Origin: Diaporthe sp. PMI_573
Taxonomy: Eukaryota; Ascomycota; Sordariomycetes; Diaporthales; Diaporthaceae
Assembly (NCBI GenBank): GCA_021399435.1
Contig: JAJTUP010000074.1
Location: forward strand, 62,001-126,000
DNA: 64,000 nt
Direction of reading: 5' to 3'
Of the stretch, positions 55,627-64,000 are shown in pieces. The translations under genes were made by a program, and so were the position numbers. The notes below the pieces were generated by a model. It did no database searches, was not told the origin of the DNA, and saw nothing but the letters and a program-made list of their open reading frames with translations. Numbering within the stretch: the first letter of the stretch is position 1; every line of letters begins with the position of its first letter.

Positions 55627-56658
55627 GTGATTTCGACACACGCCCTTCTTAGACCAGCGGCATTCGAGTCTAGTCTCTTCCTGGTCGTCTTCCCTGAAAC
55701 ATATATCGCGGCTTTCCCTATTTGGAGTGCGCTGCGCGCGCCTACGGAGAATCAGCACTTGTTCAAGCGTATGGTTCTTGAGTCCGTGTACGTTGATGGA
55801 GACGAGATCAACGCCGTGCGAGCTGCGGCCAAGGCGTCCAAGGTTATTGTCAGCATCGGCTTCTCAGAGAAAGTTCGGTACAGCAGCGCAACGCTCTTCA
55901 ACTCGAACCTCCTGATCGACGAGGATGGCAGGGTCCTGAACCACCACCGGAAACTGGTGGCGACATATTTCGAAAAGTTGACCTGGGCGCCTGGCGACGG
56001 CCATGGACTGCACGTTGCAGAGACGCAGTACGGCAAAATTGGCGCTCTCATATGCGGTGAGAACACGAACCCACTTGCGCGGTTCGCCCTCATGGCCCAG
56101 GGCGAGCAAATTCACCTCTCAACGTGGCCCGCTGTCTGGCCGACACGGTTGCCCAAGGACACGGCTGCTAGCGGCAGGGCGAATTACGACAACGTTGCCG
56201 CCAACCGCACACGCGCTGCGGCGCACTGTTTTGAGGCCAAGTGCTTTGGGGTCCTTTGCGCTGGCGTTCTGGGAAATGATGCCATCCAATCCATTGTGGA
56301 CGGAGCCCCGCATCTGAAAGAACTACTTGAGCAGGCTCAGCGTGGGGCGACCATGTTCTTGGACCCTACTGGGGCACCGTTGCCCTCATTCGTGGTAAAC
56401 GAGGATACGGGCGAGAAAGAAGCGATTGAGTTCCTGCAGGAGACTGAGGGGATCCTCTACGCAGACATGGACCTTGAGGACTGCATTGAGGGAAAACAAT
56501 ACCACGATGTAGTTGGAGGATACCAGCGGATGGACGTTTTTACCTTCAAGGTTGATAGGACGCGCCGCTCCCCAGCCGTATTCACCGACGCATCAGTGGC
56601 CATCTCTCCACGTGTTGATGATACGATTTCTCAGAGAGAGACATCTCAAGAGAAGTAG
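55627..56658 (+). pseudogene. Nitrilase, N-terminally truncated
   Basis: The open frame has the nitrilase catalytic triad in order: Glu24 in FPETYIAAFPIW, Lys109 in HHRKLVATYFEK, and Cys143 in GALICGENTNPL, plus LSTWPAVWP, so it belongs to the true nitrilase branch that hydrolyses nitriles to acids and ammonia. The frame begins after TAG 55624 with a GTG. It lacks the first 40-50 residues of the fold (the beta-strand and helix before FPE), and the first ATG is at residue 50. A TCTAG acceptor lies at about 55675, but I found no N-terminal exon upstream; an ACC-synthase relic occupies that space. It is either truncated or has a distant first exon. The C-terminus is complete (PRVDDT...). Confidence 0.8.
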
Positions 56659-56904
56659 AACGGATTCGGGCGTCATCTGATTCTAGTCATAGCTTGCCTA
56701 GTCAATGATGAGGTATTGCAGTACATTCAATCACCCACCGCGGCGAATTTCTTTCCATGACCGACTCTAGCGGCTTGAGATATGAATGCTGTCTGATTTT
56801 AGTTGTCCTTGGAATCTAAATAGTCTTGGAGAAGCGATGTCACCCAGGCGTCTGGCCGACTACCAGTGCTGCTTGAAGCCGTCCGAAATATGAACCGAGG
56901 CAAT
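56659..56904. other. Short intergenic region
   Basis: Between the nitrilase stop and the end of the MFS pseudogene; nothing recognised. Confidence 0.4.
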
Positions 56905-57990
56905 CGCTCAGTCGCGAATGCTCTGGCCACTCCGCCATGACCCTCCGAAGCGTAGAGTAAGGAAGACTAGTCCCGCGCCAAAGAGGACCATTGCCGATGA
57001 GATAGTGACTGTCCAGCCGACGCTAATTGTGTCAATCATAGGAATGCAACTCGCGGTCGCTATAGCTCCGAAAGCATACCGCACGAGATAATGACTCGCT
57101 TTAAAGGGTCAACTGACTTTCAGACTCATAGTTCGAGGTAGATGCTTACCCGAAGCTTTTCCGCTCCTGTCTTGCATGACGTCCATGATGTACGTATTCA
57201 AGCTTGGAAACGCGCTGGGCTGGTCTGAGAAGCTCCCTTAACCAACATTCAGATGACCGGAAGAAAGATTCTACCTAGGCTTAGATCTACGGCCCATCCA
57301 TACAATACGGTCGATAGAGGCAAGGTGACTGCTAACAAAACGATGCTGCCACGGAGGAGGTCCTCCCAAAGCCTGAAGCCTCGTCTCTTCATCTAAGACT
57401 TGACGATGTGATCGGCCAGGCGACCTCCGATGGTAGTGCCAAAAAGATACCCTGTCCCTGGCGCTAAGTAGAGCAATCCCGACTGCAGAGGGGTTGTGAA
57501 ACCTAAACTGGGATTCAACACGTAACGTATGGGTGTAAGGAGCGAGTACATGTTGAATGCCACTGCCCCAGAAGCCAGATTCTGTAAACCCTGTTAACCC
57601 TAACGCATGTTACGTTTCTATCAGATGCGCTCCTTACCACGAAGAGCAAGTTCCTCTCTCCCAGTAGCCTGAAGACCGAGGCGGGATTGCACCATTGCCA
57701 CAGGATAGCTGCCGCGACGGAGAGGCTTTTCCCTCGTAGTTCGACATATCGTGGTTGTTATATTGACCCACCCTTTTGGTTACAATGTCACTAAAACCCG
57801 GGTCGGTCGGAGAGAACGATTTTCTGCCGCTGGGCGGTGAGTGAGTGGCGTAAATTAAAACACCGACGAAGGTTCTGAGCCTTTTCTAGGAATCGACCAT
57901 AAGGCAAAAACCAAGTAATCGCGATGACAAGATTCCGTTTAAGGTCAATGACGTCCGCGGCACATAGCTGAAAAGGATAGCGATGTTACT
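56905..57990 (-). pseudogene. MFS drug:proton antiporter (QDR-like) pseudogene
   Basis: Minus-strand pieces in different frames fit one DHA1-type transporter: LWQWCNPASVFRLLGERNLLFV (about 57710-57640), then NMYSLLTPIRYVLNP, GLLYLAPGTGYLFGT, GGRLADHIVK (about 57585-57395), then VTLPLSTVLYGWAV, and finally YLVRYAFGAIATASCIPMID and a last membrane helix VLFGAGLVFLTLRFGG (57100-56940). A TAG after HIVKS replaces an expected Trp. Some gaps may be introns (for example near 57600-57640 and 57120-57160). The N-terminal helices are poorly preserved. Such pumps export toxins or polyamines. Non-functional as it stands. Confidence 0.75.
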
Positions 57991-58059
57991 CCACTAACTC
58001 ACCGATCTACCTTTTCTTCGCAACGGCGTTTCTTGATGCGTAACCTATGACGGAGCACT

Positions 58060-58983
58060 TCATTGCTGAGCAGTAATGGAGCCACTCATAACCGAAACCG
58101 CTTTGCCGCCTAAGTGCAAAGTAACCAACGTTCTTGCCCCATCCAAGCCTGTGCCAGCCTCGACATCGACGAAAATGTCGCTCTTCCGTCCCATTTCGAC
58201 ACCTTGAGTGATTTCAAAGGTAATGAACTGCTGCTCCATGTTGTACAAGCTGAGATAGCTAGACAAAGCACATGCCGCGCTTCCTGTGGCTGCGTCCTCC
58301 GTTGCAAATTTAACCATTCTTGTTCGAAGCCTCTGGACTGTCCTTCCGCCAACTTCCTCGCTGCCCAGCCGGACAAAGTAGTACCGCCGCGTGACCCAGT
58401 CATCACGCCAGCCCTCATCCAAAAGTTCCGCAGGCAGCTCTGGAGTTCCAGTTTGTACATCCCCGAGCAGCTCCAGTGATGACAGCTCAATAAGAGCAAA
58501 TGACATGCCCTTGACGATGCTGAACAACGGCGCTCCGCCCTCTGCCGACGCAACCTCGGCTGGCAATCGTGGGACAGATCCAGGTGCAGGGCTCGGCAGA
58601 CACCTCTCATGTAGCCGGACATTGTGCGGGATGGCGGCCCGGATCACACCTCCGGCTACCGGCTCAATATAAATAGGGCCTGCTTTCGCAATTAAGGTCC
58701 TCACGTCGTATGGGCGGAGGAACACGGCTGTGCCGATTGTCGGATGACCGGCAAATGGGATCTCCTCTTTGGGTGTAAAAATGTTAAAGCGCCGCTCCTT
58801 CGTAGCCGCAGAATTCTCAACGTCATAAACAAAGACGGTCTCGGACAGATTGAACTCCCTGGCGATGGCTTGTTTCTGAGTCTGTGTCAAATCCACGCCC
58901 GATGGGATCTCCACTACTGCGAGGGGGTTGCCCTCGAAAGGCGTTTCGGTGAAGACATCGAGGATAGTAAAGGGAAGCGGCAT
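58060..58983 (-). CDS. PhzF-like isomerase family protein
   Basis: Intact 307-aa frame from ATG 58983 (the open frame extends a few codons further with a GTG). PhzF fold signatures: FxExxFxGNP at the start (FTETPFEGNPLAVV), FNLSETVF with Glu48 matching the catalytic acid of PhzF, IPFAGHPTIGTA, and EDAATGSAACAL in the second half of the pseudo-symmetric protein. PhzF isomerises trans-2,3-dihydro-3-hydroxyanthranilate in phenazine synthesis; fungal relatives are widespread, and most have no assigned reaction, so the specific function is not inferred. Family length is about 280-310 aa. It is divergent from the DUF3433 gene's region and downstream of decayed cluster genes; it appears intact. Confidence 0.9.
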   Translation of the reverse strand: MPLPFTILDVFTETPFEGNPLAVVEIPSGVDLTQTQKQAIAREFNLSETVFVYDVENSAATKERRFNIFTPKEEIPFAGHPTIGTAVFLRPYDVRTLIAKAGPIYIEPVAGGVIRAAIPHNVRLHERCLPSPAPGSVPRLPAEVASAEGGAPLFSIVKGMSFALIELSSLELLGDVQTGTPELPAELLDEGWRDDWVTRRYYFVRLGSEEVGGRTVQRLRTRMVKFATEDAATGSAACALSSYLSLYNMEQQFITFEITQGVEMGRKSDIFVDVEAGTGLDGARTLVTLHLGGKAVSVMSGSITAQQ

Positions 58984-59007
58984 GGTTGTTTGCTTCGAGT
59001 CGAGCAC

Positions 59008-59976
59008 TTGGCGTAGACGAGAGAGTGTTCCGCCATGAAGGTAAAGGTAGAAAAAGAAGAAGAAAAAAAAAGAAAGAAAGAAAAAGAAAGTGCCGGGCCG
59101 GATCCTATCTACGTCATAGTGAGCATTTTGAAGGCTAATGATGACTCGGCGGCGGAATTAGAGAGGGCGAATCGGCAATAGAAGCTAAGTTGCCGACATT
59201 AAGGCTTTTTTTTGGGCTGGGTCCGGCGTTGCCAGGGTTACAGTACAAACATCATTACAGTGGACGAGACCAATTAAAGTCAATGATTATCTTATCTGTG
59301 TGTATAAACGCCGACATCCAAGCCTAGAATCGGATTTCCCTTTATTGCAACATAAGCACGTCACTCTATAAATCAACGTCCCTATATATACCTGGCAGCT
59401 AGCAAGAATAGCACCGCTACAGTTAGCCACCCATTTAAGGATAGTTCTAAGATATCTATACAATATAGACCAGACATAGATAATACACATATATAACACA
59501 TAGATATGTATAAACAGAGTAACGCATCTAATAGTTATAAGCCAGGTCCGCAGATAGTCTTTATCTACATAAGTAGTTTCGTTTTAATCTATATATATAT
59601 GCTTCTTAAGTAGTATGTAGGCAGTTTCTTTATATAGTAGTGTTGAAACAAATAGCCGCTACACTAGAAATAACCACCAAAAGCAACATGCTGCAATTGC
59701 AGCTACTCCAGAGAGCTTATATTTAGGTGTCAACGTCACCTGTTCTATATTATTGTTATAGACACACTATATAAGTCTTATTCCCGCTACCAGACCCTTA
59801 AAGTAGACATAGAAGATATTGTATATAGGTATTCTAGACCTAATATACACGTCTGAAGAGAACAACAATCCTCCATTAGGTCTAGAACATCTCCGAGACA
59901 TCTCTATCCCTTTCATAGAATTACTAGGTTAGCCATACTAGCCAGCGTATCGAGATAATCGGCCCCGAGCTTCATC
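59008..59976. other. Intergenic region with polypurine tract
   Basis: A 52-base A/G tract at 59041-59092 precedes the PhzF-like gene on its promoter side. From about 59270 the sequence becomes AT-rich with weak repeat character (for example 59287-59499). No gene recognised. Confidence 0.45.
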
Positions 59977-61818
59977 TTACGAGTCTCCATTACCTACACC
60001 TCTAACTTCTCGGCCTCCTCCCACCAGCCCTGGTCCCGGTACATCGCCATCAGGTTGTTCATACTGGTCAGCGTATATCATCTTTATGAACGGCCGTTGT
60101 CGGTTGCTCTGATCAATTCCCCACTTCCACCCTTGAGTACGGCCGAATTTCTGCTCGGCATATTTGCGAAACTGTCCGTCATACCCGTCTTCAGCTGTCA
60201 GCTGTTCTGCCATGGTGATCAGCGGGCTGCCGGATAGAAGGCCTGCGTAGGAAAATAGCCCTTTGGGTTCTTCCTGCAACATCGAACCCTGCCGTCGAAC
60301 ATAATTCAGAACTAGTCCCGCCGCGACTAGCGCGATGAAAAGGATGATGACTATCACGACCGACACCCAAGTCACGACGAATAACCTGGTGGTAGGGGCT
60401 ACCATTGTTCCCGTGTCGGTCAGAGGTCCACTGCCACCCTGAAGTGGACTGGTGCCCACCATGGTGACAGCTGTGAGGTAGACGGCCGTGAACATGTCGG
60501 AAATGGAAGTTAATAACGAGTCCGAACCTAGTTGCGATCCGTCCCCTCCGAGCACCTTTGTGGCGTAGTAGAGGATCAGGCTCCCGAAATCGGTCGTGGA
60601 CCACTTGGTGGTCGGATTGAAAGAAAACGGGCCGAGGATGTCCTGCTCGAACCCCCGCCAGTAGTCAGGACGGTTATCGTCAGACATACTATTTGGCATA
60701 AAGGACTTCGTGACTGTGTCCGAAGGTTGCAATGCCGGGATGACGGTGAGGTCGCCCGATGAGACACGGTAGTCTGTGATGCAGGAAATGACGCTGACAT
60801 CTGCGAGGTAGCTAGGTGAGGAACTCGAGAAGACGCCGTACGTAAATATCAGCCGACTGTACCAGGACTCGACGCTGCATGAAATATCTGATGTGGTCTT
60901 GAAGTAGACCGGCTGCATATCCGCGACTTCGAAGCTCTGGCTGACCGCGCAACCCCGGTCTATGGCGTTGACGGTGACCATGCCATTGCTCGAGCTCGTC
61001 TTGTCCAGGGTAAGCTGGTATTCAGTAAGAGAACTGCAATTAACGTAGGCAGAATATGCCGTGGTGTTTGCCGTCAGTGACACCAGAGAGATGTTGGCGC
61101 CGACATCGCCGGGATTCTGCTGGAGGAAGAACGGAAGGAATGCATATTCGTCATCCGTCCAAGGAAGACGGCTGCCGTTGTAGACACGCGTGGCCGCTAC
61201 TGTGTCAAACACTGTTCTCCAATCGACGCTTGAGTTGATCCCGTCAAGATTGATGGAATAGTTGTAATAGATCCCTAGTTGTTGAGGGATCTGCCGGACA
61301 TCTGCAACAAACAGCCGGGCCGACAGCGGACTCACGGCAAAGGAGATTACCAGGGATAGCAGCATGGATGCTCCAATAAGCGTATGCCCGATTTTGAAAG
61401 CTTGGATCCACCTCCACAGGGCTGGCGTCGTCCTGTACTCGAGCAGGATGGTTTTCTCGCTTTTGGCTCCATTCGGTTGACATAGCTCCACAAATGGTTG
61501 TCGATCCCCAAGGGCCTGGACAATCCAATCCCAGTAATGACCGTATAGGGTGAATACCAAAGCTGGGAGCGTCGTCCAGAGCAGACCTAGGCTCCAGTCG
61601 ATGGTGATACTACCGATAACCAGAGGCGTGGTCTTGTTGGGGATCCGGACAATGCCATTTTGTGTTGCCGATCTAATGGTCAAAGCAATTATCGTGACGG
61701 CCAAACCTGTCGTGATAACGAGGAAAAGTGAAATCGTGGTGGCACGAAGAGCCCACGACAGCCATTGCGGCACTGGTTGACCATTCTGTGGTGGTGCAGG
61801 TGGGTGACGGGCGTTCAT
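59977..61818 (-). CDS. DUF3433 fungal membrane protein
   Basis: The open frame extends to 61962, but the ATG at 61818 (613 aa) is preferred because the preceding 48 residues are basic and unlike the family. Two membrane segments near the N-terminus (about 22-48 and 62-86), a third near 145-170, then a large extracellular domain of about 300 residues with many N-glycosylation sites (NYS, NSS, NGS, NIS, NTT, NCS) and Cys pairs, and a strong last helix (VTWVSVVIVIILFIALVAAGLVL) followed by a 100-residue cytosolic tail containing KFGRTQGWKWGID. This arrangement matches the DUF3433 family of filamentous fungi, whose role is unknown. No intron needed. The tail is Gly/Arg-rich at the end. Confidence 0.85.
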   Translation of the reverse strand: MNARHPPAPPQNGQPVPQWLSWALRATTISLFLVITTGLAVTIIALTIRSATQNGIVRIPNKTTPLVIGSITIDWSLGLLWTTLPALVFTLYGHYWDWIVQALGDRQPFVELCQPNGAKSEKTILLEYRTTPALWRWIQAFKIGHTLIGASMLLSLVISFAVSPLSARLFVADVRQIPQQLGIYYNYSINLDGINSSVDWRTVFDTVAATRVYNGSRLPWTDDEYAFLPFFLQQNPGDVGANISLVSLTANTTAYSAYVNCSSLTEYQLTLDKTSSSNGMVTVNAIDRGCAVSQSFEVADMQPVYFKTTSDISCSVESWYSRLIFTYGVFSSSSPSYLADVSVISCITDYRVSSGDLTVIPALQPSDTVTKSFMPNSMSDDNRPDYWRGFEQDILGPFSFNPTTKWSTTDFGSLILYYATKVLGGDGSQLGSDSLLTSISDMFTAVYLTAVTMVGTSPLQGGSGPLTDTGTMVAPTTRLFVVTWVSVVIVIILFIALVAAGLVLNYVRRQGSMLQEEPKGLFSYAGLLSGSPLITMAEQLTAEDGYDGQFRKYAEQKFGRTQGWKWGIDQSNRQRPFIKMIYADQYEQPDGDVPGPGLVGGGREVRGVGNGDS

Positions 61819-62433
61819 TGAGACGCGAACTTGGCCCTTTGCATAGGCGAGCAAACGTTTTGATTTTTGTGTCTGACGGCCTGCAGATCTTTGAAAGGTT
61901 AGATGACGATTCCGAAATTCGAATAATATGCGTTGAGTAATCTTCCTGTGAACCTTACACATTCTGCTCCTCCCTTGATATTGATATCTTGAGGGCCCAA
62001 GCGCAAAGTCCTACCTTAGCACAATGCAGAAAGGGATAGGGCGAAGGTTGTTCATCACATTTAAAATCACATGCCAGACAGGACGCTCAACTAGCGGTGA
62101 ATGGCAACAAATCACTACTAGTTAGCACAAAACCTTTTCTTTCAGCTGGATTTAGTAGCCACTAGTAGCCTGGAAAGAGCTGCCCAAGAAGAAATGAGAA
62201 AGAAAAGGAAAGGTAGGCCTAGCGCTAGTCTGGAATGTGGCGGCGCCTTTAAGTCCAAGCTCTAGCTGAGGGACCATCTTAGCAGCGTGATGTGCAACGA
62301 TGCAGTAGTCTTATTACTCTTTTGTGTCCGCGTTGCTATTCGCAAAGTCAAACCTGGTTTCGAACAAATCCTTTTGATCAAGATGGTTATGGCGATTCGG
62401 GAAGTCAACAACCAACAGAGAATACTCACCAAC
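61819..62433. other. Divergent intergenic region
   Basis: About 615 bases between two genes reading away from each other, presumably holding both promoters. Nothing further recognised. Confidence 0.45.
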
Positions 62434-63376
62434 ATGAGCAGTGGACTGCATTTGCTCGCAGCCGTCGGTATTCTCTTTGCCGTATGCTTAGGCCAAGATC
62501 TCAATCCGTCGGCCTGCGTAGGCAGCATCACGTCGTTCCCCAACTGCGACAACGTCAATGCCATACTACAGAGATGCAACCAATTGACTGCGAAGCAGGA
62601 CATCATCAACTGCTTCTGCACTCAAGACCTCATTAACGCCTATGTTGGGTAAGCATTCCGGATGTCCCTGGCTCCCAAAGGGAAGTGCTGGCATTGACGA
62701 TGGTGTTCTAGGTGCGAAGAAGAGTTCCGCCAATGCGCCCTCTCCACGACCTATGACAGCGAATTCGAGGACTCACTCTCGCAGTGGCATTCGGCATGCG
62801 ACGACAAGATATCGTTTGCCGTTACCACATCTAGCATCGCCCTTCCGACTCAGACTCTAGACCAGGACACCTGTCCCTCGATCGACCAGAGCTGCATTGC
62901 TCTACAGTCGACTTCATCCTCATGTCTCACCGCCTACACGGCGGCCTCGGATCTGTCCAGCTGCCAGTGCCAGCCATCAGTTCTGTCCTTGGCATCGGTG
63001 TGCGAGATCGACGGCAGCCTGTCATGCCTCTTCCAAACACCAATCTCGACTTCTCTCTGGTCTTACGTGTATTGCCAAGGAGCTGTCACTGGAAATAATG
63101 TGAGTTCTCATCTCTTAGGGGCGAGCCGCTGGAGAGGAGTGTTAGCAACTAAGAATCCAATTTCATCAGGGCAACCCGAGCTCACCAACAGGAATGACCA
63201 TCACTCAAGGGCATTCGACAACTACGGGGTCTATTCAGACCATTGGCAATACCCCTCAGTTTGGAGGACCAAGCAGTACACCCGCGTCTAAATCTCATGG
63301 CAGTAAAATGGCAGCCCCAAAATATCTAAGTTTCTTGGGAACTCTGGCCTGGTTAGTTGCTAATCGTCCATTGTAG
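62434..63376 (+). CDS. Cys-rich GPI-anchored secreted protein (three exons)
   Basis: Exons 62434-62648, 62712-63099 and 63170-63376, with introns of 63 and 70 bp; product 269 aa. A signal peptide (hydrophobic LHLLAAVGILFAVC, cleavage near residue 20) is followed by two Cys-rich blocks: CVGSITSFPNC...CNQL...CFC, and after the first splice CEEEFRQC, TCPSIDQSC, SCQCQPS, SLSC and YVYCQG. The Cys spacing is CFEM-like or of a related eight-plus-cysteine fold, but not a clear match. A Ser/Thr/Gly-rich stretch follows, and then a C-terminal hydrophobic tail (YLSFLGTLAWLVA) after SKMAA, as in GPI signals. The likely location is the plasma membrane or cell wall. It is divergent from the DUF3433 gene. 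Function unknown. Confidence 0.82.
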
Positions 63377-64000
63377 CCCGACTGGCTTGAGCTCTGGTTC
63401 TACCAGAGACATGGTGTAATTATTGCATATTCGCTCGAACGATGTCGATGTTGGGTGCCCAGTTTTCGAGATTCGATGACACTTTCCTCCGAGGTAGAAC
63501 GAAATATTTCCTCTTCCAAACACCATGCGCTGAAACAGATCTCTTCTACTAGTCACTAGACGGCAAGCTCAACGGTTTGGCCAAAAACGCAAGTTCCGAT
63601 TTAACAGCATCGTCCGCTGCCAAGACCTGGCGCTACAGCCTAGCAAAAAGAGCCATGCCGTTAAGAGCGCCACCAGTGATACGCATTGCCTGATCCGATC
63701 CCCTTGCAGCAAGCTATATACTTGTAAGGAAAGCGCTGCGGCATACTCCCAAATGCGAAGGGGACCCAGCGCGGCCTCGACTGCTGACGCTGCGGCACCG
63801 TCGAGGAGATCCTACAAGCTCTGCAGTGCCCGTCCCATGACCAAGTGCCGCGTTGAAGCTTGGCCATTTCCGCGGGAACAAGTCCAAGGCACTTTTCCAT
63901 TGATAACATGGGCCTACCTTGCCACGGCAGCAATCGTGGGTGTCGGTGTCATCCTTGGCTTCGTTGTCCGCGCATTTGCCAGAGGAGCAGCAATCGTCTG
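63377..64000 (+). other. Right-edge region with a partial open frame
   Basis: From about 63535 to the window end a plus-strand frame stays open for about 155 codons without an ATG before its later part. It has scattered Cys and Ser residues and ends in a hydrophobic stretch (WAYLATAAIVGVGVILGFVV) that looks like a membrane helix, then FARGAA. It may be an exon of a membrane protein continuing past 64000. A 90-codon minus-strand frame (63661-63933) overlaps it and is less convincing. Confidence 0.3.

Overview
This window looks like part of a filamentous ascomycete (Pezizomycotina) chromosome. Evidence seen in the sequence: genes with short introns of about 50-90 bp, Zn2Cys6 transcription factors, fungal-type P450, NmrA-like, DUF3433 and arylamine N-acetyltransferase genes, and AT-rich transposon islands in which coding frames are broken mainly by C-to-T/G-to-A changes (CAG or TGG to TAG, CGA to TGA). 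That last pattern is the mark of repeat-induced point mutation (RIP). Assignment below class level is not possible from sequence alone. Layout: (1) 1-13.1 kb is a repeat island with a 2.4-kb LTR element (5-bp target duplication), four copies (one further copy at 48.4 kb and a truncated one at 36.8 kb are included elsewhere) of a roughly 0.5-kb TG...CAG element, two of them forming a 1.3-kb palindrome, and a RIP-degraded chromovirus integrase. A threonine-aldolase-like gene (5957-7018, minus) sits inside it between diverged direct repeats. (2) 13.6-18.6 kb holds an MCT-type transporter, a two-exon P450 and a prenyl-diphosphate-synthase gene cut off after its first Asp-rich motif, probably the remains of a terpenoid cluster broken by repeats. 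(3) 19.4-20.6 kb is a decayed Zn2Cys6 regulator with a MITE in it. (4) 21.6-35.1 kb is gene-rich: pyrroline-5-carboxylate reductase, a Zn2Cys6 regulator (777 aa after placing one intron), a four-exon MOSC protein with an apparent GC-AG intron, a sulfite-oxidase-family molybdoenzyme, a large MITE, an arylamine N-acetyltransferase and a DUF1338/HglS-like 2-oxoadipate dioxygenase. (5) 35.7-49 kb is a second repeat island: a LINE relic and a copia-like element interrupted by a complete 6.3-kb chromovirus (TSD agcgg) and by an inverted solo LTR of the same family (TSD tgggt). (6) 49.6-59 kb is a decaying metabolic neighbourhood: SDR pseudogene, Zn2Cys6 regulator (paralogue of the 19.4-kb copy), intact NmrA-like gene, ACC-synthase-like relic, N-truncated nitrilase, QDR-type MFS pseudogene and an intact PhzF-like gene. 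(7) 60-63.4 kb has a DUF3433 membrane protein and a Cys-rich GPI-anchored secreted protein; an open frame runs off the right edge. The most unusual signal is the 8-bp palindrome GCGGCCGC: I count ten copies where about one is expected, nine of them clustered around the two paralogous Zn2Cys6 loci. This suggests retained operator sites of that regulator family. Exon coordinates were built by reading splice sites by eye; the models given for MOSC, the 777-aa regulator, P5CR, P450, NAT, NmrA-like and the Cys-rich protein all give whole-codon totals.
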